Shown here in pieces: positions 44,512 to 53,376 of a stretch of DNA of 64,000 nucleotides (position 1 is its first letter; every line of letters starts with the position of its first letter). Below the pieces are notes generated by a model, which was given only the letters and a program-made list of their open reading frames with translations, was not told the origin of the DNA and did no database searches. Position numbers and translations under genes: made by a program. Source of the DNA: RGEC01 sp964626685 (lineage in GTDB: Bacteria > Bacteroidota > Bacteroidia > NS11-12g > UBA955); the NCBI GenBank assembly GCA_964626685.1, contig CAZVJY010000008.1, positions 1-64,000 on the forward strand, in the 5' to 3' direction.

Positions 44512-45042
44512 ATGAAAATTGCATCTCGTTACGCAAAGTGCCTGTTTGATATTGCTGCTGAAAAAAACCAGCTTGATGCAGTGGCTGCTGACGCTGATAA
44601 TGCCGTAAAATCGATTGCTTCCTCTTCAGAGCTTTCCGCCTTTCTGGAAAGTCCGCTGATGCATAAAAGCAAAAAGAAAGAGGTACTGCGTCAGTTGTTC
44701 AAAGGGTTTAATGACATCACTTTGTCGGTATTTGATATGATGGCAGACAAAAGCCGTGAAAACCTTCTTGGTGAGATGGCCCAGTCTTACATGAATATCT
44801 ATAACAAAGCCAAAGGAATTACCCTGGCCGAAGTTACCAGTGCCATAGCCCTGGACAAAGAAACGCTTGCTGAAATTGAGCAGTTTGTAAAAAAGCATGC
44901 AGGCAGCAAACAAGTTGTGATTACCCAGAAAGTAAACGCTTCCCTCATAGGAGGCCTGACCATTTTGTTTGACGGAAAAATGTATGATAGTTCCGTGATG
45001 GGTCAGATAAATAAAATGAAAAAAGAACTTAACCTAGCTTAA
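44512..45042 (+). CDS. atpH: ATP synthase F1 subunit delta
   Basis: The 176-residue protein links the stalk to the alpha subunits. It has the helical N-terminal domain (starts IASRYAKCLFDIA) and the C-terminal GLTILFDGKMYDSSVMGQI segment typical of the family. It is 11 bp after atpF and 13 bp before atpA. Confidence 0.94.
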   Translation: MKIASRYAKCLFDIAAEKNQLDAVAADADNAVKSIASSSELSAFLESPLMHKSKKKEVLRQLFKGFNDITLSVFDMMADKSRENLLGEMAQSYMNIYNKAKGITLAEVTSAIALDKETLAEIEQFVKKHAGSKQVVITQKVNASLIGGLTILFDGKMYDSSVMGQINKMKKELNLA

Positions 45043-45055
45043 AAATAAAATAATA

Positions 45056-46636
45056 ATGTCACAAATAAGGCCTGATGAAGTATCCAGCATCTTAAAGGAA
45101 CAAATTTCCGGTTTCAGCGGTGCTGCCAGTTTAGAAGAAGTAGGAACCGTACTCCAGGTAGGGGACGGTATTGCCCGTATTTTCGGACTCTTTGGTGTAC
45201 AAAGTGGTGAACTCGTTGAATTTGACAACGGAATCCGCGCCGTAGCCCTTAACCTGGAAGAAGATAACGTGGGTGCCGTATTGATGGGTAGCAGTACCGA
45301 TATCAAAGAAGGCGATAAAGTTAAACGTACCGGTAAAATTGCCAGTATCAATGTAGGTCATGGCATGCTGGGTCGTGTGGTGAACACCCTGGGTGAGCCC
45401 ATCGACGGCAAAGGCCCTATTAGCGGTGAAGTATTCGATATGCCGCTGGAGCGCAAAGCACCGGGTGTATTGTTCCGTGAGCCTGTAAAAGAACCACTTC
45501 AAACCGGTATCAAAGCGATTGATGCCATGATTCCAATCGGTCGCGGACAGCGCGAATTGATTATCGGTGACAGACAGACTGGCAAAACTACCATCGCTCT
45601 GGATACCATCATTAACCAAAAAGAATTTTACGAAAAAGGACAGCCCGTATATTGTATTTACGTTGCCTGCGGTCAGAAAGAATCCACTGTAAAGCAGGTT
45701 GTTAAATCTCTGGAAGAGAACGGTGCTATGCCTTACACGGTGGTTGTATCTTCCCCTGCGTCTTCTCCGGCTCCGCTGCAGTTCTTTGCACCTATGGCCG
45801 GTGCGGCAATCGGAGAATATTTCCGCGATTTAGGATTGCCTGCACTCGTAGTATATGATGACCTGTCAAAACAGGCTGTTGCCTATCGTGAAGTATCGCT
45901 GCTGCTACGTCGTCCTCCCGGACGTGAAGCTTATCCCGGTGACGTATTCTACCTGCACAGCCGCCTTCTGGAAAGGGCGTGCAAACTGAATGCAAGCACT
46001 GAGATTACCGAAAAAATGAATGATCTGCCTCCCAGCCTGCAAGGCAAAGTAAAAGGTGGTGGTTCACTCACAGCACTTCCCATTATTGAAACACAGGCAG
46101 GCGACGTATCAGCCTATATTCCTACCAACGTAATTTCGATTACAGATGGTCAGATATTCCTTGAGTCAAACCTGTTCAACTCTGGTGTGCGTCCCGCTAT
46201 CAACGTAGGTATTTCTGTAAGCCGCGTGGGTGGTAATGCGCAGATCAAATCGATGAAAAAAGTAGCCGGTACTCTCAAGCTTGACCAAGCTCAGTACCGC
46301 GAACTGGAAGCATTTGCCAAGTTTGGTTCAGATCTGGACGCAGCTACCAAGGCTGTTCTCGATAAAGGTTCACGCAACGTGGAACTCCTGAAACAGCACC
46401 AGTTCAGTCCGGTGAGTGTAGAGAAGCAGGTAGCCATTATTTACCTTGGAACCAGCAACCAGTTGCGCAGCATTCCGGTAAACAAAGTGCGTGCTTTTGA
46501 AACAGCTTACCTTGAATATCTGGAAAACAAGCATGCAGATGTACTTGAGCAGCTCAGAGCAGGTAAAATTGATGATTCCATCACCGCCGTGCTCAGTGCA
46601 GCCGGTAAGGAAGTTGCAAAAGGATTTACCGAATAA
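45056..46636 (+). CDS. atpA: ATP synthase F1 subunit alpha
   Basis: The 526-residue subunit has the beta-barrel crown, Walker A GDRQTGKT (about 171-178) and the regulatory nucleotide-site residues of the alpha family. It is near identical in layout to other bacterial AtpA. The catalytic beta partner (atpD) is not in the window and must be encoded elsewhere, as is common in Bacteroidota. Confidence 0.98.
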   Translation: MSQIRPDEVSSILKEQISGFSGAASLEEVGTVLQVGDGIARIFGLFGVQSGELVEFDNGIRAVALNLEEDNVGAVLMGSSTDIKEGDKVKRTGKIASINVGHGMLGRVVNTLGEPIDGKGPISGEVFDMPLERKAPGVLFREPVKEPLQTGIKAIDAMIPIGRGQRELIIGDRQTGKTTIALDTIINQKEFYEKGQPVYCIYVACGQKESTVKQVVKSLEENGAMPYTVVVSSPASSPAPLQFFAPMAGAAIGEYFRDLGLPALVVYDDLSKQAVAYREVSLLLRRPPGREAYPGDVFYLHSRLLERACKLNASTEITEKMNDLPPSLQGKVKGGGSLTALPIIETQAGDVSAYIPTNVISITDGQIFLESNLFNSGVRPAINVGISVSRVGGNAQIKSMKKVAGTLKLDQAQYRELEAFAKFGSDLDAATKAVLDKGSRNVELLKQHQFSPVSVEKQVAIIYLGTSNQLRSIPVNKVRAFETAYLEYLENKHADVLEQLRAGKIDDSITAVLSAAGKEVAKGFTE

Positions 46637-46653
46637 ACCGCTGATTCAAAATC

Positions 46654-47541
46654 ATGCCGAGTCAAAAAGAAATACGCAGCCGGATATCATCCACCATCAG
46701 CACGCAGCAGATTACCAAAGCCATGAAGCTGGTAAGTGCTACCAAGCTGAGAAAGGCCAGTGATGCTATCGTGCGCATGCGCCCCTACGCAGAAAAACTG
46801 AAGGGGATAATGGCCAACCTGCAGGACAGCATTGACGATCCTCAACTGGCCGTGTATTTTCAGCCTCGTGAGGTTAAAAAAGTACTTGTTGTGGTTATCA
46901 CAAGTGACCGCGGACTTTGTGGTGCATTCAATTCCAATGTTATCAAACGTACCCGACTCATCCTTACAGAAAAGTATGCCGACCAAGCCAAAGCAGGAAA
47001 TGTTACTTTGCTTTGTATCGGCAAAAAGGGAGGAGAGTTCCTGCGTCGTCTGAAGTATAATGTGGATTCCACCTATATGCAGGCTTTAACTGTGCTTGAT
47101 GCAGACAAAGCCTTTGAAATCGGAGAACACATACTGGATAGCTTCCGCAATGGAACCTACGATCAGGTTGAGCTGGTGTTTAACCAGTTTAAAAATGCAG
47201 CCACACAGATTCTTACCAATGAAGTGATTCTCCCTGTTATTCCACAGGCGAAAACTGGTAATGCAAAGGCAGGTCAACTGAATGATTATGTATTTGAACC
47301 CGGCAAGGTTCAGATTTTACAGGATTTGATTCCCAGAAGTGTTAAAACACAGGTATATAGAGCCATGCTTGATTCACTCGCTTCTGAACATGGAGCACGT
47401 ATGGTTGCTATGGATAAAGCCACTGAAAATGCAGGAGAACTGTTGTTTAGCCTGCGTTTGGCCTACAACCAGGCCCGTCAGGCGTCCATTACCCGCGAAA
47501 TCAGTGAGATTGTGGGTGGTGTAGCTGCTTTGGAAGGGTAA
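46654..47541 (+). CDS. atpG: ATP synthase F1 subunit gamma
   Basis: The 295-residue rotor shaft has the paired N- and C-terminal coiled-coil helices (TQQITKAMKLVSATKLRKA at the start and NQARQASITREISEIVGG at the end) around the Rossmann-like middle. It ends the operon, with a strong terminator 20 bases after the stop. Confidence 0.97.
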   Translation: MPSQKEIRSRISSTISTQQITKAMKLVSATKLRKASDAIVRMRPYAEKLKGIMANLQDSIDDPQLAVYFQPREVKKVLVVVITSDRGLCGAFNSNVIKRTRLILTEKYADQAKAGNVTLLCIGKKGGEFLRRLKYNVDSTYMQALTVLDADKAFEIGEHILDSFRNGTYDQVELVFNQFKNAATQILTNEVILPVIPQAKTGNAKAGQLNDYVFEPGKVQILQDLIPRSVKTQVYRAMLDSLASEHGARMVAMDKATENAGELLFSLRLAYNQARQASITREISEIVGGVAALEG

Positions 47542-47561
47542 TTACACTTAAAGTAAATATG

Positions 47562-47587
47562 AAAAAGCCCCGCTTGCGGGGCTTTTT
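47562..47587. terminator. Bidirectional terminator of the ATP synthase operon
   Basis: AGCCCCGC-TT-GCGGGGCT is flanked by five A and seven T. It closes atpG and, on the other strand, the 47594-48079 gene. Confidence 0.9.
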
Positions 47588-47593
47588 TTATTC

Positions 47594-48079
47594 TTATTCT
47601 TGTTCTTCATGTTCCGATTCCTGATGAGCAGGAGAGTCAGAATTAATCTCCTGCGCATGCCTTATTTTTCCCCCAAGTAAGCCGGCACGCATCGATAGGC
47701 CGCATCCTACTGACAATACCAGCAATAAAATCCATTGTGACAACCCCGAAAACGAATGATTCCTAAACAGCAGAAAACCTGCCGCAAGCGATAGAATACC
47801 GGATGCTATTACAAAAGGCATAGCCGCTTCAGCGGCTTCTTCATGCTCATGTATGGCATCATGCGAAATGCCTATGATGTTTTCAACCGCTTCTTCTGCT
47901 TCTTCACCGGTATTGCCGGTAATAAAACCGCCCACAGCAGAAACAAACGTCAGAGAGAATGCCAGAAAGAGGGTGTGTCGCGATTTGCTGAAGATGCCCC
48001 ATAGAAGTGCTATGCCTGAAAAAAGCAATCCCAGAACAGGCAGGTGATTGGTGATTAAATGAATGTGTGCAGCGTTCAT
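47594..48079 (-). CDS. DUF2231-like four-helix membrane protein
   Basis: The 161-residue protein has HLITNHLPVLG in its first membrane helix, three further helices, an acidic EEAEEAVENI loop with HEHEEAAEAA, and a His/Glu-rich tail. Proteins of this look are common in Bacteroidota and resemble DUF2231 membrane proteins; the His and acidic residues could bind metal. It ends the SPFH-NfeD unit, five bases after NfeD. Confidence 0.75.
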   Translation of the reverse strand: MNAAHIHLITNHLPVLGLLFSGIALLWGIFSKSRHTLFLAFSLTFVSAVGGFITGNTGEEAEEAVENIIGISHDAIHEHEEAAEAAMPFVIASGILSLAAGFLLFRNHSFSGLSQWILLLVLSVGCGLSMRAGLLGGKIRHAQEINSDSPAHQESEHEEQE

Positions 48080-48084
48080 AATTG

Positions 48085-48513
48085 TTATTTTTTGCCAATG
48101 TACACAACAATTCCGTCAAGATGTGTGATAATAGCCTGTTCACCTGCCTGCAGTTCCTCATTTTCCTCCGTGGCCGCCTGCCACTCTGTCCCCCTGTATT
48201 TTACCTTACCTGATTTGCCGGGTGAAACAGTTTCCGTAACCAGAACAGGTTGGCTTTTATGTTCCTGAAACCGATCTTCAGTTGAAGGCCCAAACCATTG
48301 CATGAGTTTCTTGCGCAGCAACAAAACCCCCAAACCTGAAATAGCTGCAAAAATGAGCCATTGCATTGTATTAGTTATGGGAATACCCATCCATAAAAGT
48401 GCGGCAGTAATAAGAGCTCCGGCACCCAAAAACATGACAAAGAAGGTACCAAAGACCACGTCGGCCAGAATAAGCAGTAAGCCTGCAGCACCCCAAATTA
48501 TTTCAGCATTCAT
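48085..48513 (-). CDS. NfeD-like membrane protein
   Basis: The 142-residue protein has three membrane helices and a C-terminal OB-fold domain (about 85-142, with GKVKYRGTEWQA). NfeD proteins pair with SPFH/stomatin proteins to organise membrane microdomains or membrane quality control. Its ATG overlaps the stop of the SPFH gene by four bases. Confidence 0.9.
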   Translation of the reverse strand: MNAEIIWGAAGLLLILADVVFGTFFVMFLGAGALITAALLWMGIPITNTMQWLIFAAISGLGVLLLRKKLMQWFGPSTEDRFQEHKSQPVLVTETVSPGKSGKVKYRGTEWQAATEENEELQAGEQAIITHLDGIVVYIGKK

Positions 48514-49439
48514 GACTTGGTCTTGTTATTGTCGTTTTGCTGTTTGATTACGCCCATGGCAGCTGAAATCATGGAGCCCATATCCGCAAAATTAGCAGGT
48601 AAAATCATGGTGTTGGTGCTCTTGGCAAGTTTGCCGTATTGCTCCACCAGATTTTCGGCCACGCGGAGCTGAACGGCTTCAAAACCGCCTTTTTCCTGCA
48701 GTGCTGCAGCTACTTCGCGAATACCCTCTGCGGTTGCGCTGGCTACGGCTTTAATCGCTGCAGCCTGTCCTTCTGCTTCATTGATTTGCTGTTGCCTCAT
48801 AGCCTCCGATTCCAAAACGACTTTCTGTTTCTGTCCTTCTGCCTGGTTGATGGCACTTTGTTTTTCGCCCTCTGAGGTTAAGATGACAGCGCGTTTTTCC
48901 CTCTCAGCCTGCATTTGTTTTTCCATGGCATTCAGCACTGATTTGGGTGGTGTGATGTTCTTAATCTCATAACGAAGAATTTTAACACCCCAGCCAGATG
49001 ATGCCTCATCAATGGCAGAAACAATGGCGCCATTAATATTGGTGCGTTCTTCAAATGTTTTATCAAGGTCTATTTTACCAATTTCACTCCGCATGGTGGT
49101 TTGTGCCAGCTGAATAACAGCAAACTGGTAGTTTGAAATACCGTAGGAAGCCTTAGCAGGATCGATAACCTGAGCAAAAACAACCCCGTCTACCGCAACC
49201 TGAACATTGTCTTTGGTAATGCAAATCTGCTCAGGAATATCCATGGCAGTTTCTTTGAGTGAATGGCGGTAGGCAACCCTGTCAAAGAAGGGTATAATCA
49301 GGTTAAAACCGGGTTGTAAAACCTCATGAAACTTGCCCAGGCGCTCTACCACATAGGCATTTTGCTGTGGAATGACTTTAATGGATCTTAAGATGACGAG
49401 TACGACGAGCGTCACTAAAACGTAAATGAATATATTCAT
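48510..49439 (-). CDS. SPFH/stomatin-family membrane protein (QmcA-like)
   Basis: The 309-residue protein has an N-terminal membrane helix, an SPFH (band 7) domain (about 20-190, opening IPQQNAYVVERLGKFHEVL), and a long charged coiled coil rich in Gln, Glu and Ala that drives oligomerisation. It forms large rings that house membrane proteases or scaffold membrane domains. It is translationally coupled to NfeD. Confidence 0.93.
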   Translation of the reverse strand: MNIFIYVLVTLVVLVILRSIKVIPQQNAYVVERLGKFHEVLQPGFNLIIPFFDRVAYRHSLKETAMDIPEQICITKDNVQVAVDGVVFAQVIDPAKASYGISNYQFAVIQLAQTTMRSEIGKIDLDKTFEERTNINGAIVSAIDEASSGWGVKILRYEIKNITPPKSVLNAMEKQMQAEREKRAVILTSEGEKQSAINQAEGQKQKVVLESEAMRQQQINEAEGQAAAIKAVASATAEGIREVAAALQEKGGFEAVQLRVAENLVEQYGKLAKSTNTMILPANFADMGSMISAAMGVIKQQNDNNKTKS

Positions 49440-49458
49440 AGCTATTTGAATTGTTATT

Positions 49459-49466
49459 CAAATGTA
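49459..49466 (-). promoter_or_regulatory. -7 promoter element of the SPFH-NfeD operon
   Basis: The minus strand reads TACATTTG (exact), 19 nt before the SPFH ATG. Confidence 0.55.
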
Positions 49467-49523
49467 TGTATTAAATATATCGCAGTAACTTGTTTTTGTC
49501 GATAAAATTGTGTATGTTGTAGT

Positions 49524-51746
49524 TTAGGCGTCCAGACGTTTTACCTGAATATACTGGTGTGTTCCTTGAATTTTTTGCATGAGCAAATCCAGGTGGGCTT
49601 TGCTGTGCAGCAATACTTCCAGCCTTCCTTCAAAGGTTCCTTCGGCTTCGTTGGCTTGGATATTAATGCTACGCATATTCACCTCCATGTCTTTGGAGAT
49701 AATATCAGTGATTTTACTTACGATGCCCACGTCATCTATACCACTTACAGACAGGATGGCTTCAAAAGGTTTTTCATAGCCGTCACTTCTCCAGGATGCA
49801 GCGATGATGCGATAGCCATACTGGCTCATAAGCCTTTGCGCATTTGGACAGGAGGTGCGGTGGATTTTTACCCCTTCACCCACTGTAATAAAACCAAAAA
49901 TAGGATCACCGGGTAGGGGATTGCAGCATTTAGCCAGTTGGTAAGACATCTCAAAGTCATCGCCAATAACAATCTGTCCTTTGGTTTTTTGTGTTTTGAC
50001 AGGAGTGACTGGTTTTTCCGGTGCCGGTTTCGAGACAGGCTTTTTTATTGAAATGTCTTTTACTACTAACTTTTCAATTTTAATATCCCCATTGGCAACT
50101 TTGTGGTAGAACTCGGCTGCTGTAGCTGTTTGAAAATGCCTCATCAGCAACCCAATGGTTTTTTCCGTAACGCCTTCTCCCTGGCTTTTCAGTTTGCGTT
50201 CAACCATTTCTTTACCCATGCCGGCCAGTTTGGTTTTCTCCATTTTCAGGAATTCCCTGATTTTGCTTCGGGCTTTACCGGTTTTTACTGTGTCAAGCCA
50301 GCCTGCGTTGGCGCGCGGCTTCTGGGTGGTTAATATTTCCACGATGTCACCATTCTTCAGCACATGGTTGATGGGGACCAGTTTGTTGTTGACTTTGGCT
50401 CCGATGGTATGTAATCCAATCTGGCTATGTATGGCAAAGGCAAAGTCCAGCGCGGTACTGCCCAAGGGTAGATTTTTAATATCACCTTTCGGGGTAAACA
50501 GGTATATCTCTTCACCCAGCAGACTGAACCTAAATTCGCTAACCAGCTCCAGTGCACTCAAATCCTGGTTTTCCAGGGTTTCTTTTACGTTTGCCAACCA
50601 GTTTTCAAAGGCCTGATCTTGCGGGGTGCTGCTGCTGCTGCCTTCTTTGTAGCGCCAGTGGGCAGCCAGGCCTCGTTCTGCCACATCGTCCATCCGTTTA
50701 CTTCGTATCTGTATTTCTACCCAGCGACCTTTGGGACCAAGCACTGTGGCATGCAATGCTTCATAGCCATTGCTTTTGGGGTGGCTGAGCCAGTCTCTCA
50801 GTCTGTTTGCATGGCTGCGGTACTGATCGGTAATGATGGAGTATACTTTCCAGCAATCCGCTTTTTCCAGAAACAGCGGTGAATCAATTATGACGCGAAT
50901 GGCAAATACGTCATATACTTCTTCAAAGGGAATTTGCTGAACCTTCATTTTTCGGGCAATCCCATATATGCTTTTGGGTCTTCCCTTGATTTCCACAATT
51001 TTCAAGTCAGATTTTTCCAGTTCTTCACGCATGGGCTCAATAAATTCCCGTATGTAGCGCTGCCTGGATAGTTTCGTTTCTGCCAGTTTTTGTGAAATGT
51101 CCCTGTAAAGTTCAGGTTCCGTAAACTTTAATGCCAGGTCTTCCATTTCGGTTTTGATGGCATTTAAGCCTAAACGGTGGGCGAGGGGTGCATAAATGAA
51201 ATTGGTTTCGGATGCGATTTTTAGTTTGGTGTTTTCGCTCACGGAACCCAGCGTTCGCATGTTGTGCAGACGGTCACAGAGTTTAATCAGGATAACCCTG
51301 AGGTCTTCGCCCAGGGTAAGCAGCATTTTTTTGAAATTTTCAGCCTGTATGCTGTGTTCCTTGTCAACATTGTCGAAAACCGTGCTAATTTTGGTTAAGC
51401 CATCAATGATAGAGGCTACTTTGGGTCCAAAACGGTGTTCTATGTCATCCAGGTTGATCTCTGTATCTTCTACCACATCATGCAGCAATGCACAGATTAC
51501 GCTGGTTGGGCCAAGGCCCAGTTCGCTGACGGCAATCTGAGCAACGGCCAGGGGATGGAAGATATAAGGCTCGCCGCTTTTGCGCACCATGCCTTCGTGC
51601 GAGCGGGCGGCCAGATCGAAGGCATCGCGAACCTGATTTAGTTTTTCCTTTGAAACATCCTTCCCAAGTGAGCGCAGCAGATGCCTGTACCGCTTCAGCA
51701 GTTCGTTTCTGTAAATCTCATAGGTTTCGCCTTCCAGCAGTGGCAT
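49524..51746 (-). CDS. Bifunctional (p)ppGpp synthetase/hydrolase (RelA/SpoT)
   Basis: This 740-residue enzyme makes and degrades the stringent-response alarmone. In order it shows the HD hydrolase domain with HDVVEDT, the synthetase domain (YDVFAIRVI, then GYEALHATV), a TGS domain (about 400-460), a linker with Lys/Pro-rich sequence, and a C-terminal ACT domain. The intact HD motif indicates hydrolysis; the synthetase motifs also look intact. It starts 10 bp after the M20 dipeptidase stop, so the two form an operon. Confidence 0.95.
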   Translation of the reverse strand: MPLLEGETYEIYRNELLKRYRHLLRSLGKDVSKEKLNQVRDAFDLAARSHEGMVRKSGEPYIFHPLAVAQIAVSELGLGPTSVICALLHDVVEDTEINLDDIEHRFGPKVASIIDGLTKISTVFDNVDKEHSIQAENFKKMLLTLGEDLRVILIKLCDRLHNMRTLGSVSENTKLKIASETNFIYAPLAHRLGLNAIKTEMEDLALKFTEPELYRDISQKLAETKLSRQRYIREFIEPMREELEKSDLKIVEIKGRPKSIYGIARKMKVQQIPFEEVYDVFAIRVIIDSPLFLEKADCWKVYSIITDQYRSHANRLRDWLSHPKSNGYEALHATVLGPKGRWVEIQIRSKRMDDVAERGLAAHWRYKEGSSSSTPQDQAFENWLANVKETLENQDLSALELVSEFRFSLLGEEIYLFTPKGDIKNLPLGSTALDFAFAIHSQIGLHTIGAKVNNKLVPINHVLKNGDIVEILTTQKPRANAGWLDTVKTGKARSKIREFLKMEKTKLAGMGKEMVERKLKSQGEGVTEKTIGLLMRHFQTATAAEFYHKVANGDIKIEKLVVKDISIKKPVSKPAPEKPVTPVKTQKTKGQIVIGDDFEMSYQLAKCCNPLPGDPIFGFITVGEGVKIHRTSCPNAQRLMSQYGYRIIAASWRSDGYEKPFEAILSVSGIDDVGIVSKITDIISKDMEVNMRSINIQANEAEGTFEGRLEVLLHSKAHLDLLMQKIQGTHQYIQVKRLDA

Positions 51747-51756
51747 GGAATTGTTT

Positions 51757-53127
51757 TCAGGATTTATTTAATTCAGCGAAGTGGTAGAAGAACCGTGGAA
51801 TGGTTTCTATTCCCTTGAAGTAGTTGAAAATGCCGTAATGTTCATTGGGCGAATGCAGTGCGTCGCTATCCAGCCCGAAGCCCATTAGAACAACCTTGGT
51901 TTTCAGTTCCTGCTCAAACAAGGCTACTATGGGAATACTGCCGCCGCCGCGGGTTGGTATTGGATCTTTGCCAAAAGTGTCTTTCATGGCTGCTGCTGCC
52001 GCCTTGTAGGCAATACTGTCAGTGGGTGTTAACACAGGTTCACCGCCGTGGTGGGGTTTTACTTCCACTTTGATGCCCGGAGGGGCAATACTTTCAAAGT
52101 GATTTTTGAACAGGCGCGTAATCGCTTCACTACTTTGGTTGGGTACCAGGCGCATACTGATTTTGGCGTATGCCTTTGAGGGTAAAACCGTTTTACTGCC
52201 TTCTCCGGTATAACCACCCCAAATGCCGTTTACGTCGAGTGTGGGCCTGATGCCGGTTCTCTCTATGGTGCTGAATCCTTTTTCACCCAAAACATCATTC
52301 ACATCGAGGTCTTTTTTGTATTCTTCAATATCGAAGGGAATCCGCGACATGGCATCTCTGTCTTCAGAAGAGGTTTCCAGTACATCCTCATAAAATCCGG
52401 GAATGGTAATGTGGCGGTTCTCGTCGTGCATACTGGCAATCATGCTGCAAAGTGCATTGATGGGATTGGCTACAGCACCACCATATACACCACTGTGTAA
52501 ATCGCGGTTGGGGCCGGTAACTTCCACTTCAACATAGGACAATCCGCGCAGGCCCACATCTATACTGGGACAATCATTGGCAACCATGGAAGTATCGCTG
52601 ATGAGTATCACGTCTGCTGTTAGTTTCTCACGGTTGTTTACGCAATAAGGACCCAGGTTGCCGCTGCCCACTTCTTCTTCACCTTCAATCATGAATTTTA
52701 CGTTGCAGCAAAGCGTGCCTGTTTTCATCATAGTTTCAAATGCTTTCACATGCATAAAAAACTGGCCTTTGTCATCGGCGGCCCCGCGGGCATATATTTT
52801 TCCGTCTCTTACATTGGGTTCAAATGCAGGTGTGGTCCACAGTTCATCGGGGGCTGAAGGCTGCACGTCGTAGTGCCCGTATATAAGGATGGTGGGCCAG
52901 GAAGGATTGACTATTTTTTCTCCGTAAACAATGGGGTGACCTGCGGTCTCTTCAATGCTCACGTTATCGGCACCTGCACTGCGCAAATGTGCAGCAACTG
53001 ATTCGGCACACTGCCTCACATCACCGGCATAGGCACTGTCTGCGGAAATGCTGGGAATACGCAGTAAATCAAAAAGTTCCTGTAAAAAACGGTCTTTATT
53101 TTGTTCTATATAGGCGGCTTGACTCAT
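51757..53127 (-). CDS. M20 family metallodipeptidase
   Basis: The 456-residue cytoplasmic enzyme has the M20 metal ligands: HYDVQ (His and first Asp), GAADDKGQ (bridging Asp), EGEEEVGS (general base and Glu ligand), and a late His in DALHSPNEH. It resembles carnosinase/CNDP-type dipeptidases. It is the first gene of the unit with the RelA/SpoT enzyme. Only an imperfect -7 element (TAAATTGC) is seen upstream. Confidence 0.92.
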   Translation of the reverse strand: MSQAAYIEQNKDRFLQELFDLLRIPSISADSAYAGDVRQCAESVAAHLRSAGADNVSIEETAGHPIVYGEKIVNPSWPTILIYGHYDVQPSAPDELWTTPAFEPNVRDGKIYARGAADDKGQFFMHVKAFETMMKTGTLCCNVKFMIEGEEEVGSGNLGPYCVNNREKLTADVILISDTSMVANDCPSIDVGLRGLSYVEVEVTGPNRDLHSGVYGGAVANPINALCSMIASMHDENRHITIPGFYEDVLETSSEDRDAMSRIPFDIEEYKKDLDVNDVLGEKGFSTIERTGIRPTLDVNGIWGGYTGEGSKTVLPSKAYAKISMRLVPNQSSEAITRLFKNHFESIAPPGIKVEVKPHHGGEPVLTPTDSIAYKAAAAAMKDTFGKDPIPTRGGGSIPIVALFEQELKTKVVLMGFGLDSDALHSPNEHYGIFNYFKGIETIPRFFYHFAELNKS

Positions 53128-53189
53128 AGTGCCCGCAATTTACATCAACCGCGTGATTATTTTTGTAAACGCAATTGATATATGTTATC

Positions 53190-53197
53190 TATTTTTG
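53190..53197 (+). promoter_or_regulatory. -7 promoter element of the 57-residue membrane protein and ZIP transporter
   Basis: TATTTTTG (exact), then five bases, then the ATG at 53203. It lies inside the longer frame that begins at 53182, so that start is unlikely. Confidence 0.58.
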
Positions 53198-53202
53198 TGT
53201 CA

Positions 53203-53376
53203 ATGAAAGACACAGCAACCATATCAGTTCAGGGGTTTAAAAATCAGATGTTTCTGTGGGAAGTACTCATTACCCTGGTGGTGTTTGTGGCCATTTATTA
53301 TTTTCTACAGGCTTTTAAGCAAAAAGAATCAGCGGCAAAAACGCACAATCAGCAGTTTGAACGACTTGAAGATTAA
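53203..53376 (+). CDS. Small single-helix membrane protein
   Basis: The 57-residue product has one membrane helix (about 16-37) and a basic, Gln-rich tail. It overlaps the ZIP gene by one base (TAATG), which implies that the two are translated together. It could be an accessory subunit of the transporter. I know of no named family. The start is set by the -7 element just upstream; the ATG at 53182 would add seven residues. Confidence 0.65.
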   Translation: MKDTATISVQGFKNQMFLWEVLITLVVFVAIYYFLQAFKQKESAAKTHNQQFERLED

